This document shows positions 37,288 through 47,084 of a stretch of 64,000 nucleotides of DNA, one piece after another. A program made the translations under genes and the position numbers. Origin of the DNA: Rhodothermales bacterium. GTDB taxonomy: Bacteria; Bacteroidota; Rhodothermia; Rhodothermales; JANQRZ01. Below the pieces are notes generated by a model. That model had not been told where the DNA came from. It ran no database searches and was given only the letters and a program-made list of their open reading frames with translations. The stretch covers positions 62,001 through 126,000 of the forward strand of contig JANQRZ010000004.1 of NCBI GenBank assembly GCA_028284265.1, read 5' to 3'. How positions within the stretch are numbered: position 1 is the stretch's first letter; each line of letters begins with the position of its first letter.

Positions 37288-37306
37288 AAAGTCATCAGAT
37301 CACTTT
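37288..37306. promoter_or_regulatory. Quasi-palindrome AAAGTCATC-A-GATCACTTT in the divergent intergenic region (candidate GntR/FadR operator)
   Basis: 8 of 9 positions of each arm are complementary; lies in the 91-bp gap between the divergent SDR (start 37228) and the regulator (start 37320). Confidence 0.5.
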
Positions 37307-37319
37307 GTCAATCGCGTAG

Positions 37320-38045
37320 ATGGATACGCCACCGCTCGCGCCCATTGCTCGCCGCAGCCTGCCCGATGACTTGGCGCGTCGCATCACGCAGATGATCGAG
37401 GTCGAGGGGTTGGAGGCGGGGGACCGCCTGCCGACCATTTCCAAGCTGGCTCGTCGCTTCCGGGTCGGTGCGCCAACGTTGCGCGAGGCGCTGACCAAGC
37501 TAGAGACGCTGGGTGTGGTCACGATCAAGCATGGCTCGGGGGTCTACGTCGGGCAGCGCCCGAACTCGCTGTTTGCGTCTAACCCCGCGCTTGTCGGGAC
37601 GCCCTCGAAAAAAACGCTCATCGATCTGATCGAGGCCCGGATACTGGTTGAGGTCGAAGGCGCATCGCTCGCGGCACACCATGCCACGCCGGATGATCTC
37701 GGCCAGATGGAAGCGCTGCTAGCCCGTGCCCAAGCCAACCTTAATGACGGCGACGTGCTCAACACGACCAACATGGCCTTCCACGCGGCGGTCGCCCGCG
37801 CCTCGGGCAACAGCGTGCTCCGGCAGGTGCTGGAGGTGCTGACCCAGCTTTTCCAAGCCGAGCAGCGGATGATTCTCAACATCCACGGCTCTCGTCAGCA
37901 GGACCACGATGAGCACATCGGTATCCTCGAAGCGCTTCGTGCGGGCGATGCCAAACTCGCTGCCGAGCGAATGCGTGCCCACCTCAGCGGCGTGCGCGCG
38001 GTGCTGCTACGCTGGGACGAAGACGCTCGCCCCTTGACTCCCTGA
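37320..38045 (+). CDS. FadR/GntR family transcriptional regulator
   Basis: 'DDLARRITQMIEVEGLEAGDRLPTISKLARRFRVGAPTLREALTKLETLGVVTIKHGSGVYV' wHTH; FCD-like C-terminus 'LIEARILVEVEGASLAAHHAT...MAFHAAVARASGNSVLRQVLEVL...HIGILEALRAGD'. Confidence 0.93.
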   Translation: MDTPPLAPIARRSLPDDLARRITQMIEVEGLEAGDRLPTISKLARRFRVGAPTLREALTKLETLGVVTIKHGSGVYVGQRPNSLFASNPALVGTPSKKTLIDLIEARILVEVEGASLAAHHATPDDLGQMEALLARAQANLNDGDVLNTTNMAFHAAVARASGNSVLRQVLEVLTQLFQAEQRMILNIHGSRQQDHDEHIGILEALRAGDAKLAAERMRAHLSGVRAVLLRWDEDARPLTP

Positions 38046-38052
38046 ACACGAA

Positions 38053-41000
38053 GTGATCGTCACCGCTATGGACGAGTCTATGTCCCAAACATCGACGAGC
38101 ATCATGGGCTTACGCCGCTGCTTGCGCGGTCCCGCGCAGGCCGGGATGACGGTTCGGTTGGATGCAGAGTGGACGGATAGGAGAAGAGGCCTCGGCTCGA
38201 TGTGGCTTGTCGCACTCTTGGGCCTTCTGTTCCTCGCCACCCCGGCCTTTGCCCAGACGGGGAAGATCGCGGGGACCGTCACCGATGCCGCCACCGGCCA
38301 GACGCTCCCCGGCGCGAGCGTTGCCGTAGTGGGCACGTCCTACGGTGCCGCGACGGATGGGGAGGGGCGCTACACGATCATCGGCGTTCGGCCCGGCACG
38401 TACCGCCTCCGCGCCTCGTTCATTGGCTATACCGAGACGGTGGTCGAAAACGTCCGTGTCCAGAGTGGGCTGACGACGCGCATCGAGATTGAACTAAGCG
38501 AGCAGATGGTTGAGTTCGATGACGAGGTGATCGTGACGGCCGAGCGCCCACCTGTGCAGCGCGACGAGACCGCGAGTGTGCAATACCTCGACATTCAGGA
38601 GATCGAGGAGCTACCCGTGACCTCGACCGAGGAAGCCCTATTCGTGCAAGCCGGGGTCTTTTTCGATCAGCAGCCAATTGAAGGAGGGCTCAACGGATCG
38701 GGTCGGGGTGAGCCGCGCTACGCGGTGCGCGGCGGTGACCAGACGGAGGTACTCTGGTTCTTGGACGGAGCCCGGATCGCGGCCCTCATCGAGGGACGGG
38801 CTGACCAAGGTGGCTCCTACACAAGCATCAATCCGCACGCGATTCAGGAGATCCAAATCCTCACCGGCGGCTTCGCGGCGGAGTATGGCGGTGCGCAATC
38901 GGGCGTGGTGAACGTGGTGACGAAAGAGGGCGGCGACCGGATTGAGGCAACGGCAGAATATCTCTACGGACCGCCGGGACAGCGGCACTTTGGGAACTAC
39001 CTCTACGACCGAGAGACCCAAGTGGAGTTCGGACCACAGGTGCCCGTCGCTGAGGGGAGTCCGGATAGCCTCGGCAATCAACTACCGGACGGCTCGCTCG
39101 ACCCGGCGTGGTGGACGGAGGAGCGTCAGAACCAGGTCTACGACTACCGCGACATTGCCGACCATCGGGCGTGGGGGAGCGTCGGTGGACCCGTGCCGGG
39201 ATTGGACGGACTGGACGCGCGCTTCTTCATCGCCGGGCAGTATAACCGGCAGGCTTACACCTACCCACGCCCCATTGACCAGCGCGAGCAAGACGATGTG
39301 CTGGCAAACCTTGTCCTGAGTCCTGGCTCCGGCATGAAGTTGCGGTTGGCCGGACTGTACGGCCGGTCGCTGCACTCGACGCTTCAGGAGAACGGCGACT
39401 TCATCCTCGAATCGAAATACTATCGGGGGTGGGGGTCAGTCCTCGACCGTAAGCACTACCAAGCAGCGGTTGACTGGACGCACAGCCTGTCGCAAGACAT
39501 GTTCTATGACCTGAAGCTGAGCACCTACTGGCTCGATTTCCGCGAGCGCCCCGGCCCGTTTACGCGCTTCGGGCGGACGGAGGACCCCGACGCGGTGACG
39601 ATCTTCGGCTTCCAGCGCTACGACGAGTTCGGCGACGAGCCGTTCGATCAGTTCTCATTTCTCCTCGACCGGCGCGAGGTCGTTGGCGACGTGTCGCTCG
39701 AAGGTGCGCTCTCGTGGCAGGTCGACCACGCCAACTTCATCAAGGCGGGATTCGAGGCCCGCGTCAACACCTACAACGAGGATCGCTCATTCCGCTTTCC
39801 CTCGACCACGCTCGATGAGCGCTACTGGCTCAACCGGGGGCTGGACGAGACCTACCACCCGCTCCAGTTCGCGGCCTACATCCAGGACAAGATGGAGTTC
39901 AAGGGGATGATTCTCAACCTCGGTCTCCGCTACGATTACTTCAACCCGAACCGCGACTGGTTCGATGTCACCAACCTCCCCGTTTTATCCTTCGATCCGC
40001 TCTACGACGAGATGCTCGACCCCGATGGCGATCAGGTGGACGAGAACGGGCGCGTGAAGTACAGCTTCGACAACGTCTTCGACAAGCCGCGCACGGCGGC
40101 ACCATCATATCACCGTCTCAGCCCGCGCATCGGTGTCTCCTACCCGATCACGGATGGTTCCGTACTGCACTTCAACTACGGGCACTTCTACCAGCTCGCG
40201 CCGCTCGACCGGATGTTCGAGTTTGGCTACTTCCGGCCTGAGTACATCGTGCGGTGCCAGCAGGCCTACGACCAGGGGCTCTCGACGGAGGGCCTGATCA
40301 ACTGCCCGGAGGGCGGCACGCATGCCCCGTCGGCTGACGGCGACCCGGAGCGCGTCGTGGTGCTCTCGCTCGACGACCTGAAACCGGAGAAGACGATCTC
40401 ATTCGAGGTCGGTATCGCACAGCAATTCGGCGACCTCGCCGTGCTCGACGTGACCGGGTTCTACAAGGATGTCTTCGATCAGGTACTGCCGCGTGCAAAC
40501 CTCTTCGACCGGCGGGTCACGCTGCCATCTGGCAACTTCGTCAGCAACTTCTCCGGGGACTACGGCGACGCGCGCGGCTTCGAGGTGAACCTCCGCACGC
40601 TCTTCAGCCGCCATGTCACGTTCGACTTCAATTACAGCTTCTCGCGTGCCGTTCAAGGCCGCGCCACACCGGGCCGCGTTGACATCGACACGACCGGCAC
40701 GCCGACGTTCTTCTACGACGATGAAGCCAGTCAGCGCCTTGCCACTGAGCGGACATTTAGCCGACCGCACATCTTCCGGGCAAACCTCTTTCTGAAGTAC
40801 CCCGAAGGCGGAGGACGTGCGATAGACCGGGCGCTCGGCGGAACGAGCTTCAGCGTCCTCGGCCGCTACGTCAGCGGGCGCAGCTTCACCTATCTCGAAC
40901 CTGATGACCCGCCGGATCGGGTCGACAACCAGCGCCTGCCGGCGAGTTCGCAGATCGACCTACGAATCGAGCGACAGTTTACCGTCGGCACGCACGCACT

Positions 41001-41205
41001 TGCGGTCTATTCCAACGTGACCAATCTCTTCAACACCCGCAACCTACGCTCCTTCGGCAACTACCTCGGAGCCAACGAGGCCGCTGTCGTGGACTACGTC
41101 GAGAACGAGACCGTCACGCGGGACTTCATCGGCTACGACATCAGCGCCGTCACCTACTTTCCTCCGCGCCGGATCGTGTTCGGCGTCCGCTACGACTTCC
41201 GATGA
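38053..41205 (+). CDS. TonB-dependent receptor with carboxypeptidase-regulatory-like domain (start uncertain)
   Basis: 'GKIAGTVTDAATGQTLPGASVAVVGTSYGAATDGEGRYTIIGVRPGTYRLRASFIGYTE'; plug 'RYAVRGGDQTEVLWFLDGARI...IQEIQILTGGFAAEYGGAQSGVVNVVTKEGG'; C-terminal 'RIVFGVRYDFR'. Confidence 0.92.
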   Translation: MIVTAMDESMSQTSTSIMGLRRCLRGPAQAGMTVRLDAEWTDRRRGLGSMWLVALLGLLFLATPAFAQTGKIAGTVTDAATGQTLPGASVAVVGTSYGAATDGEGRYTIIGVRPGTYRLRASFIGYTETVVENVRVQSGLTTRIEIELSEQMVEFDDEVIVTAERPPVQRDETASVQYLDIQEIEELPVTSTEEALFVQAGVFFDQQPIEGGLNGSGRGEPRYAVRGGDQTEVLWFLDGARIAALIEGRADQGGSYTSINPHAIQEIQILTGGFAAEYGGAQSGVVNVVTKEGGDRIEATAEYLYGPPGQRHFGNYLYDRETQVEFGPQVPVAEGSPDSLGNQLPDGSLDPAWWTEERQNQVYDYRDIADHRAWGSVGGPVPGLDGLDARFFIAGQYNRQAYTYPRPIDQREQDDVLANLVLSPGSGMKLRLAGLYGRSLHSTLQENGDFILESKYYRGWGSVLDRKHYQAAVDWTHSLSQDMFYDLKLSTYWLDFRERPGPFTRFGRTEDPDAVTIFGFQRYDEFGDEPFDQFSFLLDRREVVGDVSLEGALSWQVDHANFIKAGFEARVNTYNEDRSFRFPSTTLDERYWLNRGLDETYHPLQFAAYIQDKMEFKGMILNLGLRYDYFNPNRDWFDVTNLPVLSFDPLYDEMLDPDGDQVDENGRVKYSFDNVFDKPRTAAPSYHRLSPRIGVSYPITDGSVLHFNYGHFYQLAPLDRMFEFGYFRPEYIVRCQQAYDQGLSTEGLINCPEGGTHAPSADGDPERVVVLSLDDLKPEKTISFEVGIAQQFGDLAVLDVTGFYKDVFDQVLPRANLFDRRVTLPSGNFVSNFSGDYGDARGFEVNLRTLFSRHVTFDFNYSFSRAVQGRATPGRVDIDTTGTPTFFYDDEASQRLATERTFSRPHIFRANLFLKYPEGGGRAIDRALGGTSFSVLGRYVSGRSFTYLEPDDPPDRVDNQRLPASSQIDLRIERQFTVGTHALAVYSNVTNLFNTRNLRSFGNYLGANEAAVVDYVENETVTRDFIGYDISAVTYFPPRRIVFGVRYDFR

Positions 41206-43028
41206 AGAGCGCGTTCCGATCCCTGGCAGTTCTCTTACTTATCGCCCCGGCGGCGCAGGCGCAGTTGCGCGAGGCTGATTTCCGCGTCCATGATCGCGGG
41301 GAGCTTTGGGAGACCGTCAAGGACGATGGAACGCTCGGCGCGCGCGAGCCGCTCAATCCATTCGAGTACTTCCCGAGTATGGACTGGCCCGGCGGCCCGG
41401 ACGTGCTGGTCTCGAAAGACGAGCAGCGCTCTTATCACGCCGGGGCCGGGCTGTGGATCGGCGGACTGGGTGCGAACGGAGCCGTGTTCTTCGACGAACT
41501 TGGGCCGTTTGCGACGGTCGAGGTGAGCGAGGTAGTGCCGATGGAGGAGATCGAGAACTTCGTGGAATCGGAGAGCTACGATCCGGCCGAGGCCGAAGAG
41601 ACGGTCGTCGCCGAGTTCACAACGATCTCCGGGTTGCGCGTCCGCCGGACGAGTCGGACGTGGAGCTTCCGGGGGCTGAATACCTTCATTCTGCTCGACT
41701 ACGCGGTGACGAACGAGACAGGCGGGATGCTAACCGACGTGTTTATCGGCCTGCCTTCGCTCCTGCGGCCCAGCTATCAGGACATCAACGTCCACAACGG
41801 CTGGGGCGATGATGGCAACCGAACCGATGAACTCGTCGCCTACGATGCCGAGCGGGCACTCGTCTACGCCTACGACGACACGCCCAGCTTCGACCTGCCG
41901 GGCGATGTCGGCAACTACTGGGAAGCAAGGGACGAGCTTCGGACAACAGGCTACGCAGGGGTTGCGCTCCTGGATGCGCCTCTTGGCACCAGCGGCGAAG
42001 CACAACCCGCGACGGTGTTCTGGGCACAGACGCTCGGCAACGTCCCCCGTCTCACAACGGCCAGTGCCTCGTCCGCCGCGCTCTACGCAATCCTGTCCGG
42101 TGTAGATACATCGCTTCAGGCTGGGGACGACGAGCGCCTAACCCCGCTGACTTTGCTGGGTTGTGGGCCCTACGACCTCGGCCCGGGCGAGACCGTCCGC
42201 CTCGCGTTCGTCGAAGCTGTCAACGGCCTGCCGCTGGAGGTAGCGCTCGAAGGGTTGGGAGCGCAGGGTCAGCTTGGTGCTGGGCTTGACTCGCTCCAGG
42301 CCAGTATCGATCGGGCCGCTGCGCTCTACGAGGCCGATTACCGCGTTTCGACCGTCCCGCCGCCTGCGCCGCCTATCGAGGTCGTCACGCTTCCAGGGGC
42401 CATGCCGGAGGCCTCGATTACATGGGCACCCATCGAGGAGACTTGGGTCAATCCGCTCACGGATTCGCTCATCGTCGGGTATAACGTCTACCGTAGCGCG
42501 CTCGGGTTCATCGGCCCCTTCGAGAAGCTCACGCGCCGCCCGATTCGTGTACGCAACGAGAGTGATGTCCAGCGCTTCTTCAACGAAGTGTTAGGTTTGT
42601 GGCAGTTCAATGATGACGATGTGGCGCTGGGCTTTGGCTACACCTATACCGTCACGGCGGTAGATGGGAATGGGGGTGAGAGCTGGCTAACGAACCGCAA
42701 CCCCGAGCCGGTGACAGTCGAGCGCAGCGCGGCGGAGACCGCGATGGACGTACAGGTCTTCCCGAATCCGTTTCGGGAGCGCTCCTTCCCAACCTCGGAC
42801 ACAGCAAACCTCATCATCTTCAACAAGCTCCCGGCCCGTGCTACGATCCGCATCTATACGGCCAGTGGCGAGCTGATCCGCACGCTGGAGCATGACGACC
42901 CGAACAGCGGGCAGGAAGCCTGGGATCAGCTTTCTGAGTCCCGCCAGCGGGCAGCACCGGGTATCTATTTCTGGACTGTGCAGTCCGAGGTCGGGACGGC
43001 ACGGGGCACACTCGTCATCATCAAGTGA
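41202..43028 (+). CDS. Secreted protein of unknown function with C-terminal sorting-like domain; partner of the TonB receptor and PorV/Q-like protein
   Basis: Signal peptide 'MKSAFRSLAVLLLIAPAAQAQ'; C-terminal 'VQVFPNPFRERSFPTSDTANLIIFNKLPARATIRIYTASGELIRTLEHDDPNSGQEAWDQLS...APGIYFWTVQSEVGTARGTLVIIK'; ATGA overlap with the upstream gene. Confidence 0.7.
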   Translation: MKSAFRSLAVLLLIAPAAQAQLREADFRVHDRGELWETVKDDGTLGAREPLNPFEYFPSMDWPGGPDVLVSKDEQRSYHAGAGLWIGGLGANGAVFFDELGPFATVEVSEVVPMEEIENFVESESYDPAEAEETVVAEFTTISGLRVRRTSRTWSFRGLNTFILLDYAVTNETGGMLTDVFIGLPSLLRPSYQDINVHNGWGDDGNRTDELVAYDAERALVYAYDDTPSFDLPGDVGNYWEARDELRTTGYAGVALLDAPLGTSGEAQPATVFWAQTLGNVPRLTTASASSAALYAILSGVDTSLQAGDDERLTPLTLLGCGPYDLGPGETVRLAFVEAVNGLPLEVALEGLGAQGQLGAGLDSLQASIDRAAALYEADYRVSTVPPPAPPIEVVTLPGAMPEASITWAPIEETWVNPLTDSLIVGYNVYRSALGFIGPFEKLTRRPIRVRNESDVQRFFNEVLGLWQFNDDDVALGFGYTYTVTAVDGNGGESWLTNRNPEPVTVERSAAETAMDVQVFPNPFRERSFPTSDTANLIIFNKLPARATIRIYTASGELIRTLEHDDPNSGQEAWDQLSESRQRAAPGIYFWTVQSEVGTARGTLVIIK

Positions 43029-43036
43029 GGGAGGAC

Positions 43037-43984
43037 ATGAGACGCTTCGGATATGCTGCCTTCCTCATCGGGCTTCTGCTCGCGCCCGCTGCAAGTGCAC
43101 AGATTGATCAGGGGTTCGAGTTCGAGCGGTCGGGCTCGGCGGGATTTCAGTTTCTGAAGATCGCCCTTGGTGCGCGCGAGAGTGCCCTCGGCGAGGCGGC
43201 GGCAGCGATGACGAACGACGCAAACGCGGTCTTCTGGAACGTCGGCGCGCTACCGCTCATCGAGGATCGGCAGGTGGCGTTTACCCACAATGAATGGATT
43301 GTCAACAGTTCGCTCGATGCAGTTGTGGTAGCAGTACCGCTCGGGCCGTATGCTGTCGGCCTCAGTCTCGTCCGCTTCGGGATCGAGCCGTTCGAGGAGA
43401 CGACCGTGCTGGAGCCAGACGGAACGGGACGGATGGTAGACGCGGGCGATGTCATGATCGGTCTGACCGGATCGCGCCGCTTTACGGACCGGCTCACGAT
43501 AGGCGTGCAGGCGAAGTACGTCGTCGAGACGCTTGACAACGACAACTTCTCGGGTGTGCTCTTCGATGTCGGTGCGCTCTACTACACTGGCTTCCGGCAA
43601 CTCCGGCTGGCCTTCACGCTCCAACACTTCGGGCCGGATGTGGAGGAACTAGACGTTGCATTTCGTACCCCACTCCTCTTCCGCGTTGCCGCAGCCGACG
43701 ATCTTGTCAGCTTCGACCAAGTACGCCTCTCCGGGGCCATCGAACTCGTCCACCCGACCGACAACGAGGAGTGGGTCAACGGTGGCATCGAGGCGGTGGT
43801 GATGGACGTGCTCGCCCTGCGAACCGGCTATCGGACGAGTGTAGATGAAGGTGCGTGGTCCTTCGGTGCAGGGGTGATGCCCCCTCGGATCGAAGGGGTC
43901 GGTGTTCAGGCTGACTATGCCTACGTACCCTTCGGCGACCTTCTCGGCGCGACGCACCGGTTCACCGTGCGCCTCGGGCTGTGA
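43037..43984 (+). CDS. PorV/PorQ family (UPF0164-like) outer-membrane protein
   Basis: 'GSAGFQFLKIALGARESALGEAAAAMTNDANAVFWNVGALPLIEDRQVAFTHNEWI'; predicted beta-barrel. GTG at 43025 is an alternative start. Confidence 0.85.
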   Translation: MRRFGYAAFLIGLLLAPAASAQIDQGFEFERSGSAGFQFLKIALGARESALGEAAAAMTNDANAVFWNVGALPLIEDRQVAFTHNEWIVNSSLDAVVVAVPLGPYAVGLSLVRFGIEPFEETTVLEPDGTGRMVDAGDVMIGLTGSRRFTDRLTIGVQAKYVVETLDNDNFSGVLFDVGALYYTGFRQLRLAFTLQHFGPDVEELDVAFRTPLLFRVAAADDLVSFDQVRLSGAIELVHPTDNEEWVNGGIEAVVMDVLALRTGYRTSVDEGAWSFGAGVMPPRIEGVGVQADYAYVPFGDLLGATHRFTVRLGL

Positions 43985-45330
43985 GCGGGTTCACCGCCAT
44001 AGCGCAGCGCATTGGCTGGGTGCTTGTCGCCATCGTCACGGTCGCGTTTCTCTTCTGGACGCCGGGGCGCGATGTGCCCGACGATGGCAAGACGCACATC
44101 CGCTACTGGTACATCGTCGGCGCGCAAGATGACGTGCCGTATCACGCCCGCCGGTTCAACGAGGTGCAGGACTCCATCTTCGTCGATGCCACGCCGATTC
44201 CATGGAACGAGCACGAGCGCAAGATCCTCACCGCCGTCCTCTCGGGCGATCCGCCGGACGTGGTGAGCCAGTTCGTGCCGGTCGTCAAGTGGGCCTCACG
44301 CCTCGCGCTCGAACCGCTCGACCGGTTCATCGAGGCCAGCGATCTCGACACGACCGACTTCTTCCCCGCGCTTTGGAACGAGATGGGGTGGCAGGGTCGG
44401 ACGTTCGCACTCCCGATCAACTCGACCTCCTACGCACTCTTCTACAACAAGGCCCTCTTCCGCGAGGCAGGCCTCGACCCGGAGCGTCCGCCGCAGACGT
44501 GGGACGAGGTGATCGCCGCCGCCGAGCGTCTCTCGGAGCGAGGTGAGAACGGGCGGCTCACCCGTGTTGGGTTCGTGCCGGATTACGGCAACCTCCCGAC
44601 GACGCAACTCATGGCGTGGCAGCAGGACGCCGACTTTCTCAGTCCCGACGGGCGGACCGTCCGGCTCGACACGCCCGCGATGCGGCAGTCGCTTCAGTGG
44701 ATCGCCGACTTCTACGCGGCCTACGGCGTAGACAACCTCAAAGCGTTCACCTCCGGTCTCGGCAGCGCCGATCAGCACGGGTTTATGTCAGGCCGCATCG
44801 GGATGGCGGTCCTCGACTTGAGCTACCTCGAACAGCTCGCCCGCTACGCACCAGACATCGAGTATGGCGTTGCTCCGATCCCGACGTTTCCCGGTCGCCC
44901 GACGGCATCGTCCGCCGGAAGTTGGTGGCTGGCCGTCCCGCGTGGGGCGCGTCATCCCGAGGCCGCCTTTGCGTTCATGCGCTTCGCCGTGCAGAAGCGC
45001 ATCCAGCTCGAAGAGGTCGCCGCGACGGATGAAGACTTATTCCCGGCGAACCGTTTTGCCGCGACCGATTCGAGCTTTCTGACGAGTCCCGAGATGGAAG
45101 TCTTTGCCCGGCAGATGACCGTCGCCCACTCGCCGACGGTGGTGCCGCTGGCGCACGACGTGTTCTGGCGCGAGTTCTTCGGCGCGCAGGAGCGGGTGAT
45201 CTACGGGCTGCAGACCCCAAGCGAAGCCCTGCAGCAGGGCGAGGCCGTCGTGCAGGACGCGCTCGACCGGGCCTCGTCCTACGATGCGTACGTCCGCGCA
45301 AATGTGTCGCTAGACGGGGAGGAGGGCTGA
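43981..45330 (+). CDS. ABC transporter sugar-binding protein (extracellular family 1)
   Basis: GTG start; 'HARRFNEVQDSIFVDATPIPWNEHERKILTAVLSGDPPDVV', 'TFALPINSTSYALFYNKALFREAGLDPERPPQTWDEVIAAAERL', 'ASSAGSWWLAVPRGARHPEAAFAFMRF'. Confidence 0.9.
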   Translation: MSGFTAIAQRIGWVLVAIVTVAFLFWTPGRDVPDDGKTHIRYWYIVGAQDDVPYHARRFNEVQDSIFVDATPIPWNEHERKILTAVLSGDPPDVVSQFVPVVKWASRLALEPLDRFIEASDLDTTDFFPALWNEMGWQGRTFALPINSTSYALFYNKALFREAGLDPERPPQTWDEVIAAAERLSERGENGRLTRVGFVPDYGNLPTTQLMAWQQDADFLSPDGRTVRLDTPAMRQSLQWIADFYAAYGVDNLKAFTSGLGSADQHGFMSGRIGMAVLDLSYLEQLARYAPDIEYGVAPIPTFPGRPTASSAGSWWLAVPRGARHPEAAFAFMRFAVQKRIQLEEVAATDEDLFPANRFAATDSSFLTSPEMEVFARQMTVAHSPTVVPLAHDVFWREFFGAQERVIYGLQTPSEALQQGEAVVQDALDRASSYDAYVRANVSLDGEEG

Positions 45331-45333
45331 GCG

Positions 45334-46245
45334 ATGCGGCAGGTATGGGAGCGGCTGAAAACGAACCGAGGGCGCGAGGCGACGGCAGGTTACCTCTTCC
45401 TGTCGCCGTGGCTGATCGGCTTCTTCGTCTTCGGGCTGTACCCGATGGTGATGTCGCTCTACTACAGCCTGTGCCGCTTCGATGTGCTCCGCGTCCCGCA
45501 GTTCATCGGGCTGGAGAACTACGAGACGCTTCTCACCGCCGACCCGTACTTCGGGATTTCGGTCTGGAACACGCTCGTCTACACCGTTCTCCGGGTGCCC
45601 TTCGCGATCACTGGATCACTGCTGCTCGCGGTGCTCGTCAATCAGAGTGTGCGCGGGGTCAAGTGGTTTCGGACCGCCTACTTCCTGCCATCGATCATCA
45701 CGGGTGTCGTGCTGTCGGTGATCTGGCTGTGGCTGTTCAACCCGTCGGTGGGCTTGGTGAACGAAGTGCTCGGGTGGTTCGGGATCGCGGGGCCACTTTG
45801 GTTGCAAAGCCCCGACTGGTCGAAGCCTGCGCTCGTGCTGATGGGGCTGTGGTCGATTGGCGGGGCGCGGATGATTGTCTTCCTCGCCGCGCTGCAAGGC
45901 ATCCCGGACCACCTCTACGAAGCGGTTGAGATCGACGGTGGCGGGGCGTGGGCCAAGTTCCGGCACGTCACCCTTCCGATGCTCTCGCCGGTCATCTTCC
46001 TCTGGACCGTCCTCGAAGTCATCTTCTCATTCCAGGTCTTCACCGAGGCCTACGTGATGACGCAGGGCGGCCCGCTCAACTCGACGCTGTTCTACAACCT
46101 GTACCTCTACTACAAGGCGTTCGACGATTTCGAGATGGGCTACGCCTCGGCGATGGCGTGGATACTCTTGGTCATCACGCTTGTCGTGACCGTCATTCAG
46201 TTCCGGCTCGGCAAGCGGTGGGTCCACTACGAGGGGGGCGTGTGA
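45334..46245 (+). CDS. Carbohydrate ABC transporter permease (MalF/UgpA-type)
   Basis: 'GYLFLSPWLIGFFVFGLYPMVMSLYYSL', 'LYEAVEIDGGGAWAKFRHVTLPMLSPVIF' EAA-like loop. Confidence 0.93.
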   Translation: MRQVWERLKTNRGREATAGYLFLSPWLIGFFVFGLYPMVMSLYYSLCRFDVLRVPQFIGLENYETLLTADPYFGISVWNTLVYTVLRVPFAITGSLLLAVLVNQSVRGVKWFRTAYFLPSIITGVVLSVIWLWLFNPSVGLVNEVLGWFGIAGPLWLQSPDWSKPALVLMGLWSIGGARMIVFLAALQGIPDHLYEAVEIDGGGAWAKFRHVTLPMLSPVIFLWTVLEVIFSFQVFTEAYVMTQGGPLNSTLFYNLYLYYKAFDDFEMGYASAMAWILLVITLVVTVIQFRLGKRWVHYEGGV

Positions 46246-47084
46246 TGGCAGCGCGTCGCCCCATCGGTCTCAAGCAAGCCCTCGGCTATGGCGCGCTCAT
46301 CGCCGTGGCGCTCGTGCTGCTGTTGCCGTTCGCGTGGATGGTCTCGACCTCGCTCAAAGGCAACGAGGCGATCTTCGCGATTCCGCCGGTGTGGATTCCC
46401 GAGACGCTCCGATGGGACAACTACGCCGAGGTCTTCGAGCGGATGCCGTTTCTGCTCTACCTCCGCAATACAACCGTCATCACGGTCTTCACGATCATCG
46501 GCACGGTCGGGTCGAGCGCAGCGGTGGCGTATGCCTTCGCGTGCCTCCGCTGGCCGGGGCGGGATATGCTGTTCCTGTTCGTCGTGGCGACGATGATGCT
46601 GCCGTTGCAGGTCATCATGATTCCCCTCTTCGTGCTGTTCAAAGAGTTCGGGTGGCTCAACACCTACAAGCCGCTCATCGTCCCGGCCTTCCTCGGCGGG
46701 GGGGCGTTCAACATCTTCCTGATGCGGCAGTTCTTCCTCACACTCCCGACCGAGCTGTTCGATGCGGCGCGGATCGACGGGGCAAGCGAGTGGACCATCT
46801 TCTGGCGGATCGCCCTGCCGCTGGCTCGGCCCGCGCTCGTGACGGTGGCGCTCTTGACATTCATGTTCGCGTGGAACGACTTCCTCGGGCCGTTGATTTA
46901 CCTCTCGGACCAAGCGAAGAACACGCTCGCGCTCGGTCTCGCGCTCTTCACCGGGCAGCACCAGACCGATTGGGGTGTGCTGATGGCGGCGTCGATCCTG
47001 ATGATGGTGCCGGTCATCGCGCTGTTCTTCTTCTTCCAGCGCTACTTCATCAAGGGCTTCACGATGAGCGGGCTGAAAGGATGA
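46245..47084 (+). CDS. Carbohydrate ABC transporter permease (MalG/UgpE-type)
   Basis: ATG at 46245 overlaps the TGA of the upstream permease; 'PFAWMVSTSLKGNEAIF', 'LFDAARIDGASEWTIFWRIALPLARPALVTVALLTFMFAWNDFLGPLIYL'. Confidence 0.93.
   Translation: MAARRPIGLKQALGYGALIAVALVLLLPFAWMVSTSLKGNEAIFAIPPVWIPETLRWDNYAEVFERMPFLLYLRNTTVITVFTIIGTVGSSAAVAYAFACLRWPGRDMLFLFVVATMMLPLQVIMIPLFVLFKEFGWLNTYKPLIVPAFLGGGAFNIFLMRQFFLTLPTELFDAARIDGASEWTIFWRIALPLARPALVTVALLTFMFAWNDFLGPLIYLSDQAKNTLALGLALFTGQHQTDWGVLMAASILMMVPVIALFFFFQRYFIKGFTMSGLKG

Noticed and set aside
46334-47080. N-terminal 249 residues of the track ORF 46334..50536 (MDGLDLAQRQRGDL...)
   Set aside because: This part overlaps the MalG-like permease in another frame; the real GH38 start at 47081 gives a signal peptide and an ATGA overlap.
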